Assembly: GCA_017455785.1 (NCBI GenBank)
Contig: JAFSYZ010000035.1
Coordinates: 1-10,983 of the forward strand
Reading direction: 5' to 3'
Source: Candidatus Methanomethylophilaceae archaeon
Lineage (GTDB): Archaea; Thermoplasmatota; Thermoplasmata; Methanomassiliicoccales; Methanomethylophilaceae
Length of the DNA stretch: 10,983 nt
The position numbers and the translations under genes are program-made. Below the pieces are notes generated by a model that was not told where the DNA came from, searched no databases, and saw nothing but the letters and a program-made list of their open reading frames with translations. Below, one piece after another: positions 6,642 through 10,983 of this stretch; the stretch's first letter is position 1; each line of letters opens with the position of its first letter.

Positions 6642-6650
6642 ATTTGAATA

Positions 6651-6662
6651 AACAATAGTTAC
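6651..6662. repeat. Box copy 2, AAC-AATA-GTTAC
   Basis: AACAATAGTTAC, one base different from copy 1. Copy 1 is followed at once by AATG and copy 2 by TAAACAATG, so the similarity extends past the core with a five-base insertion. The two copies flank the origin-box-like sequence. Confidence 0.5.
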
Positions 6663-6695
6663 TAAACAATGTAATAATTTAGTGATTTATAAAAT

Positions 6696-6715
6696 AAAGA
6701 ACGAAATTGTTCTTT
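6696..6715. repeat. Inverted repeat AAAGAAC-N6-GTTCTTT
   Basis: Perfect 7-base arms separated by GAAATT. The arm length and symmetric spacing suit a dimeric DNA-binding protein more than a terminator, as the stem is AT-rich and no gene ends nearby. It lies about 155 bases before the ligase start. Confidence 0.5.
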
Positions 6716-6821
6716 TCATTCAATTGTTAATCCAAATTGATTCAATCATCAGTGCAACCGAAAGGTAGTTTCAATATCGATGCATATATATGTACATTAT
6801 TGATATTTTTTATCCATGAGT

Positions 6822-6829
6822 TCATATAG
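6822..6829 (+). promoter_or_regulatory. TATA-like box for the PaaK-like gene
   Basis: TCATATAG is centred about 26 bases before ATG 6851, which would place the transcript start on or next to the start codon. No SD site is present between them, so a leaderless mRNA is likely. Confidence 0.45.
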
Positions 6830-6850
6830 AAAGACCCTTATCCACTAATC

Positions 6851-8083
6851 ATGATGGATGATGAGCAGTTCCCTGCAATCATGAAGCAGCTTTCCACGAT
6901 CAAGGACAGGAGTCCCTTCTACAAGAAGAAATATGAAAGTATCGATCTCACGAAGATCAAGAATATAGAGGATTTCAGGAAGCTGCCTCTGACCGATAAG
7001 TGCGAATTGCGTGAAGCATATCCGTTAGGATTGCAATCGGTTCCGGACGAGGAAGTTGTAAGGATACACTCATCATCAGGTACCACAGGCCTGCCTGTGA
7101 TAATTCCCTACACCAAACAGGATGTGGAGGATTGGGCTATAATGTTCGCTCGTTGTTACGAGTTCGCTGGTGTGACGAAGAAGGACAGGATCCACATCAC
7201 CCCAGGATACGGACTGTGGACCGCCGGTATCGGATTCCAGGCGGGTGCCGAGCGCCTCGGTGCGATGGCCATCCCGATGGGACCGGGGAACACAGATAAG
7301 CAGTTGAAGATGATGGAGGATATGGGAAGCACTGTACTCACCGCAACATCATCATATGCACTTCTCCTGGCAGAGGAGATAGAGAAGCGCGGCATCAAGG
7401 ACAGGATCAAGCTGAAGAAGGCGCTGATCGGCTCCGAGAGATGGGGAGACAAGATGCGTAACCGTATCGCTGACGAGTTGGGAGTGGAGTTGTACGACAT
7501 CTACGGTCTCACAGAGATATACGGTCCAGGAATCGGTATAAGCTGCGAACACGCCACAGGTATGCACTATTGGACTGACTATGTCTATTTCGAGATAATC
7601 GATCCCAAGACTGGAAAGAACCTCCCCGACGGGGAATACGGTGAATTAGTGATCACAACACTGAGGAAGCAGGGTGCCCCGTTGATCAGGTACAGGACGC
7701 ACGATCTCACGCGCATCATCCCCGGAGAATGCGCATGCGGTTCCAAGTTCCCGAGGATCGACATCCTCATCGGACGTACCGACGATATGGTCAAGGTCAA
7801 AGGTGTCAACATCTTCCCCGGACAGATCGAGGACCTGCTGAAGGACATAGAAGGTGTCTCCAGCGAATATCAGGTCATGATCGATCATCTTGAAGGTAAG
7901 GATTCGCTTACGTTATTCTTCGAGACCAAACTCGAAGGGAAGGATCGTAAGGAGTTGGAGAAGGAGGTCAAGGAGCAGTTCAAGAGCAGGATCGGAATCA
8001 CGATCATCTCCAAGGCCGTCTCCATGGGTGAATTACCAAGAAGCGAGAAGAAATCCCACAGGATCTTCGACAACAGATATTGA
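6851..8083 (+). CDS. PaaK / F390-synthetase-like adenylate-forming ligase
   Basis: Adenylate-forming enzyme of the phenylacetate-CoA ligase family, 410 residues (PaaK is about 430, coenzyme F390 synthetase about 380). Visible motifs: phosphate loop HSSSGTTGLP (73-82), GYGLWTAG (119-126), YDIYGLTEIYG (215-225) with the TE pair, a metal-like set SCEHATGMHYW (231-241), RYRTHDLTR (280-288) followed by CACGS (294-298), the hinge block GRTDDMVKVKGVNIFPGQIE (308-327), and the C-terminal ELPRSEKKSHR (394-404) with the lysine expected for adenylation. Reaction by family: carboxylic acid + ATP + CoA to acyl-CoA, or AMP transfer to coenzyme F420 in the F390 branch; the sequence alone does not separate these. 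In anaerobic archaea such ligases often act on aryl acids made from aromatic amino acids, but no ior genes are adjacent. ATG 6854 is an equal alternative start. It stands alone, ended by a hairpin. Confidence 0.92.
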   Translation: MMDDEQFPAIMKQLSTIKDRSPFYKKKYESIDLTKIKNIEDFRKLPLTDKCELREAYPLGLQSVPDEEVVRIHSSSGTTGLPVIIPYTKQDVEDWAIMFARCYEFAGVTKKDRIHITPGYGLWTAGIGFQAGAERLGAMAIPMGPGNTDKQLKMMEDMGSTVLTATSSYALLLAEEIEKRGIKDRIKLKKALIGSERWGDKMRNRIADELGVELYDIYGLTEIYGPGIGISCEHATGMHYWTDYVYFEIIDPKTGKNLPDGEYGELVITTLRKQGAPLIRYRTHDLTRIIPGECACGSKFPRIDILIGRTDDMVKVKGVNIFPGQIEDLLKDIEGVSSEYQVMIDHLEGKDSLTLFFETKLEGKDRKELEKEVKEQFKSRIGITIISKAVSMGELPRSEKKSHRIFDNRY

Positions 8084-8096
8084 AACTCATTGCAAG

Positions 8097-8130
8097 GCGG
8101 ACAGAGCGTCCGCTCTGCTTCTATTCTTTG
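8097..8130 (+). terminator. Hairpin(s) between convergent genes
   Basis: GCGGAC (8097-8102) pairs with GTCCGC (8108-8113); alternatively CAGAGC (8102-8107) pairs with GCTCTG (8112-8117). The two 6-bp stems share bases and cannot form together. A T-rich tail (CTTCTATTCTTTG, 8118-8130) follows on the plus strand, 14 bases after the ligase stop begins the first stem. It lies between two convergent genes, but the minus-strand side lacks a T-run, so it mainly serves the ligase gene. Confidence 0.55.
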
Positions 8131-8149
8131 TTCAAATGAGATACAGGGT

Positions 8150-9112
8150 TTAGTGCTTCATCGATCCGCCCATCATCACGAGATAAGCCAACAGTGCCTC
8201 CAACTGGATGCGTTCGTTGCTCCCTTCGATGATACGGAACTCTATCTCACCGGTCTTGTCCATCAGCCTTACCTTCTCGGCATCTCCAATGGACAGTTCG
8301 AAGAACGATGAGTGTATCTGTCTTATGATATCCTGTCCAGAAAGACCGAACTCGATCATTATCTCGTCAAGTTTGTCCCTTGCACCTATAAAATTACCGC
8401 CGAGGGCGATCTCCAGCATCTTCTTCACTTCTTCAGGATTGGCAAGACCGGTGGTCTGGTAGATGGTGTCGACGTCTATCTTATTGCCCATGGATGCCGC
8501 GACCTGCAGTGAGTTCACAGCACGTCTCATGTCTCCGCGTGCCACATGAACAAGTGCTTCCAGCGCATCGTCCTCGATGTCGATGTTCTCCTCCTTGACG
8601 ATCCTGGAGAGGAAGTCCCTCACATCCTCCCTGGAGAGCGGTTTGAATCTGAATACCGCACATCTCGATTGGATGGGGTCGATGATCTTCGATGAATAGT
8701 TGCATGAAAGGATGAAACGGCAGATCTTGGAGAATTTCTCCATGGTCCTCCTCAATGCGGCCTGTGCATCAGATGTCAGTGCATCAGCCTCATCCATGAA
8801 GATGATCTTGAACTCCGCACCACCCAACGGCGCGGTCCTGGCGAATTCCTTGATCTTTCCCCTTACGACGTCGATTCCCCTCTCGTCGGATGCGTTGAGT
8901 TCGATGAAGTTGCCTTTCCAATCATCACCGAACATCTCTCTCGCCATTGCGAGGGAACAAGTGGTCTTCCCGGTACCTGCGGGACCGGTCATGAGGAGAT
9001 GGGGCATGTTCCTTGAGGCAACATAGGCTTTCAGTCTTTCCGTGACATGCTTCTGTCCGATAACTTCGTCAAGATTCTTCGGCCTGTATTTCTCTGTCCA
9101 TATCTCCTTCAT
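8150..9112 (-). CDS. rfcS: Replication factor C small subunit (clamp loader)
   Basis: AAA+ ATPase which, with the large subunit RfcL, opens the PCNA ring and loads it on primed DNA. Its 320 residues match the archaeal family. Seen in order: WTEKYRPKNLDEVIGQ (5-20, the typical RFC N-terminus), Walker A GPAGTGKTT (43-51), ELNASDERGI (71-80), Walker B IIFMDEADAL (103-112) with the DEAD box, sensor 1 FILSCNYSSKI (133-143), the arginine-finger SRC motif (149-151), and sensor 2 GDMRRAVNSLQ. The C-terminal third is the helical oligomerisation collar. The start ATG has no SD site, and a TATA-like GATTTATCAT on its strand (9150-9141) lies about 33 bases upstream, so the mRNA is nearly leaderless. It is transcribed away from the NIF3-orc1/cdc6 pair and converges with the ligase gene. 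Ends ...GGSMKH. Identification is secure. Confidence 0.97.
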   Translation of the reverse strand: MKEIWTEKYRPKNLDEVIGQKHVTERLKAYVASRNMPHLLMTGPAGTGKTTCSLAMAREMFGDDWKGNFIELNASDERGIDVVRGKIKEFARTAPLGGAEFKIIFMDEADALTSDAQAALRRTMEKFSKICRFILSCNYSSKIIDPIQSRCAVFRFKPLSREDVRDFLSRIVKEENIDIEDDALEALVHVARGDMRRAVNSLQVAASMGNKIDVDTIYQTTGLANPEEVKKMLEIALGGNFIGARDKLDEIMIEFGLSGQDIIRQIHSSFFELSIGDAEKVRLMDKTGEIEFRIIEGSNERIQLEALLAYLVMMGGSMKH

Positions 9113-9202
9113 GGGAATCGATGTATGATGTCCATCCGTTATGATAAATCTTCGTTCAGCCTATGGAATGGATTATGAACGTTCACCACATTACCACCGT
9201 TC
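9113..9202. promoter_or_regulatory. Divergent promoter with three CGTTCA boxes
   Basis: This 90-base gap drives rfcS to the left and the NIF3-like/orc1-cdc6 pair to the right. The hexamer CGTTCA occurs at 9153-9158, 9180-9185 and 9198-9203, the last running into the ATG. The middle copy belongs to the palindrome GAACGTTC (9177-9184), and GAACG (9177) can also pair with CGTTC (9198-9202). A TATA-like GGATTATGAA is about 29 bases before ATG 9203. Shared control of the replication genes is inferred. Confidence 0.45.
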
Positions 9203-10156
9203 ATGAAGCTCATTGAGGCCTATGAACTGGCGGTAAGGACAGGGATAGAATATGATATCCGTTCCAAGGAGGAGATAGAATCCCTTCTTCGTCAGGAGAA
9301 GACCATCTACGATTCATTGGACGAGAGGGGACGCGGTCTCTTCGATAAGGAAAGGCTCTGGAATCCCTACTATGATACGAGGTTCTCATGGGGGGACAAG
9401 GACCTTGAGGCAGAATGCATGATGTGGGGCATCGATATAGAGACAGGAGAGGTGCTCCTTGCGGACAGGCTCAGGGAGAAGGGAAGGAAGATCTCCGCCA
9501 TAGTTGCTCATCACCCTACGGGCACATCCAAGGTGCCGTTCCCGCAGGTCATCCAAGTACAGAAGGACCTGTACAACAGGTACGGTGTACCGATGAATGT
9601 GCTGGATGGTATGATGGATCAGCGTACACAGGAGGTCACTAGGGGAGTGCTTCCCACAAACTACAATCAGACCGTGGATGCTGCGAAGCTCCTCGGGATA
9701 CCGATCATGAACATCCACATGCCTGCTGACAATTGCGTCCAATACTATCTGACCAAGGTGATGGAGAAAGCAGACCCGCAGCGCATGGACGAGATCATCG
9801 ATGTGCTGATGGACATCCCCGAGTTCCAGGTGTCGACAAGGTACAACTGTCCTCCCAAGATAGTGGTAGGCGGTCCGAAGGACCATTGTGGGAAGGTCAT
9901 GTGCAAGATGAACGGCGGTACGTCTAGTCCGAAGGAGATCTACGAAAAGCTGGAGACAGCAGGTGTGGGCACCGTAATAGGTATGCACTTCCCGGAGAAC
10001 CATATCGAGGAAGCCAGGAAGCACAATATCAGATTGGTGGTCTCAGGACACATGGCATCCGATTCCTTGGGTGTCAACATGATTTGCGACGTATGGGAGA
10101 AGCACGGTATCGACGTGTTACCATGCTCAGGCCTGATACGTGTGAAAAGGGATTGA
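9203..10156 (+). CDS. NIF3/DUF34 family metal-binding protein
   Basis: Member of the NIF3-like (NGG1p-interacting factor 3, DUF34) family, 317 residues. The family forms a toroidal assembly with a dinuclear metal site; its biochemical role is unsettled, with proposals linked to GTP cyclohydrolase-like or metal-related functions. Visible residues: VAHHPTG (101-107) with the paired histidines, MNIHMPADN (169-177), and VVSGHMASDSLG (279-290) with the late histidine, all expected metal ligands. The middle, about 110-160, is rich in polar residues (DQRTQEVTRG). The extra N-terminal 70 residues (SKEEIESLLR, LWNPYYDTR) go beyond the minimal bacterial form. The start ATG has no SD site and would be near-leaderless. 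orc1/cdc6 begins only 5 bases after its stop, so the two are probably one transcript; whether this means a link to replication is unknown. Confidence 0.85.
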   Translation: MKLIEAYELAVRTGIEYDIRSKEEIESLLRQEKTIYDSLDERGRGLFDKERLWNPYYDTRFSWGDKDLEAECMMWGIDIETGEVLLADRLREKGRKISAIVAHHPTGTSKVPFPQVIQVQKDLYNRYGVPMNVLDGMMDQRTQEVTRGVLPTNYNQTVDAAKLLGIPIMNIHMPADNCVQYYLTKVMEKADPQRMDEIIDVLMDIPEFQVSTRYNCPPKIVVGGPKDHCGKVMCKMNGGTSSPKEIYEKLETAGVGTVIGMHFPENHIEEARKHNIRLVVSGHMASDSLGVNMICDVWEKHGIDVLPCSGLIRVKRD

Positions 10157-10161
10157 TAACG

Positions 10162-10983
10162 ATGTTCGACCGCGCCTCCGTTGTGATAAAGGATCCGGAG
10201 AAATTGTCCTTTGACTATGTGCCAGAGAAGCTCATAGGAAGGGAGGAGCAGATGAACAAGCTCTCTATGATCTTCCGTCCTGTGATCGAGAGCGGAAGGT
10301 CGGAATCTGCCTTCCTGACGGGCAGCGTAGGTACGGGTAAGACCTCCACGGCCAAACGTTTCATCGACGATATGATGAGATACGCTTCAGCGAACAATGT
10401 CCCGATGGATTATGTTGTAGTCAATTGCAGACAGGCTAGCACCGAGTCCACGGTGTTATACAAGTGTCTGACAAAGTTCGACCCCAAGTATCCCGACAGA
10501 GGATTCTCCTCGCAGGAGATGCTCAGGGCGTTGAAGGCCCATATTGAGAAGAGGAAGCTCCGTTTCGTTATCATATTGGATGAGGTCAACGTTCTTTTGA
10601 AAAGAGGTTCGGGCGATCTCATCTATCAGTTATCCAGGATAAGTGAGGATTCACTCAGCACACCATTGTCCGTTTCTATGATACTGATCTCACAGGAGTA
10701 TGTCCTGGACAGATTGGATGATGCTTCGTTATCCACATTCAAGAGGGTCAACACCATCAGGTTCCCGAAGTACGATTATAACAATCTCAGGAAGATCGTC
10801 GAATCCCGTGCGGAGATGGCCTTGGTAGATGGTAGTTACGACGGCGATGTCATCACATTGATAGCCGACAGGGCCACCGGGGACGGTGACGCCAGATTCG
10901 CAATAGACCTTCTGGACAAGGCCGCACGTCTGGCCGAGACCAGGAAGGACGGTCTGATCACAGCTGATGATGTCCGTTCTGTG
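10162..10983 (+). CDS. Orc1/Cdc6 replication initiator, 3'-truncated by window edge
   Basis: AAA+ protein that binds origin boxes and recruits the MCM helicase. The frame is open from ATG 10162 to the last base, giving 274 residues of a family usually near 380-420, so the C-terminal winged-helix domain lies outside the window. Visible: KLIGREEQMNKL (23-34, the usual start of the AAA+ domain), Walker A TGSVGTGKTS (53-62), Walker B VIILDEVNVLL (136-146), sensor 1 region MILISQEY (173-180) and sensor 2 GDARFAIDLLDKAA (242-255). Two differences from the most common forms are Asn after DEV in Walker B (often Asp) and Gln in place of Asn in sensor 1; catalytic Lys60, Asp140 and Glu141 are kept. It sits 5 bases after the NIF3-like gene without a clear SD site, suggesting reinitiation or coupling. 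Origins often lie near such genes, but none is proven here. Confidence 0.93.
   Translation, partial: MFDRASVVIKDPEKLSFDYVPEKLIGREEQMNKLSMIFRPVIESGRSESAFLTGSVGTGKTSTAKRFIDDMMRYASANNVPMDYVVVNCRQASTESTVLYKCLTKFDPKYPDRGFSSQEMLRALKAHIEKRKLRFVIILDEVNVLLKRGSGDLIYQLSRISEDSLSTPLSVSMILISQEYVLDRLDDASLSTFKRVNTIRFPKYDYNNLRKIVESRAEMALVDGSYDGDVITLIADRATGDGDARFAIDLLDKAARLAETRKDGLITADDVRSV

Larger units (their letters stand above)
6521..6850. other. AT-rich non-coding region between divergent genes
   Basis: No credible gene on either strand for about 330 bases, and clearly richer in A+T than the surrounding coding DNA. It separates the minus-strand small membrane protein from the plus-strand ligase, so it must hold two promoters. 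It also contains a duplicated 12-base box (6582 and 6651), an origin-box-like sequence between the copies (6627-6641), a 7-6-7 palindrome (6696-6715), a short palindrome TGATTCAATCA (6738-6748) and an alternating purine/pyrimidine stretch around CATATATATG (6783-6792). The density of structure exceeds what two simple promoters need. Confidence 0.75.

Noticed and set aside
1-10983. CRISPR arrays, insertion sequences, tRNA or rRNA genes
   Set aside because: No regularly spaced repeats, transposase motifs, terminal inverted repeats, tRNA cloverleaf pattern or rRNA-like stretch was seen by eye on either strand.

Overview
The window is archaeal. It carries a clamp-loader small subunit (RfcS), an Orc1/Cdc6 initiator and a NIF3/DUF34-family protein. 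Several genes have a TATA-like box about 25-35 bases before the start codon and no Shine-Dalgarno (SD) site, as expected for leaderless archaeal mRNAs. The combination of formate-tetrahydrofolate ligase, a methylcobamide:CoM methyltransferase/UroD-type protein, a PaaK/F390-synthetase-type ligase and Sel1-repeat proteins suggests a Thermoplasmata-related methanogen, perhaps Methanomassiliicoccales. That placement is inference from gene content; no marker gene here proves it.

Layout: (1) 1-640, the 3' part of a Sel1-repeat gene; (2) 752-991, a small unknown protein; (3) 1022-2695, complete fhs, closed by a strong hairpin terminator; (4) 2781-5233, a two-gene operon of an Hsp70-like ATPase without the C-terminal lid and a Sel1-repeat protein, joined by an ATGA overlap; (5) 5282-6298, a UroD/MtbA-like protein with an altered metal motif and an odd start region; (6) 6284-6520 on the minus strand, a small membrane-anchored protein whose 3' end overlaps the previous gene by 15 bases; (7) 6521-6850, an AT-rich non-coding stretch with repeated boxes, an origin-box-like sequence and palindromes; (8) 6851-8083, a PaaK-like adenylate-forming ligase; (9) 8150-9112 on the minus strand, rfcS; (10) 9203-10156, the NIF3-like gene, followed 5 bases later by orc1/cdc6, which runs off the window.

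Functional reading: fhs and the UroD-like gene fit one-carbon and methyl metabolism. The Hsp70-like/Sel1 pair looks like a dedicated ATPase plus helical-repeat partner, and the Sel1 gene at the left edge may belong to the same family of partners. The right third is a small replication cluster (rfcS, orc1/cdc6) around a divergent promoter. The most notable points are the lidless Hsp70-Sel1 operon, the HxH variant of the zinc motif, and the AT-rich region at 6521-6850 that holds one origin-box-like sequence between two copies of a near-identical 12-base box.
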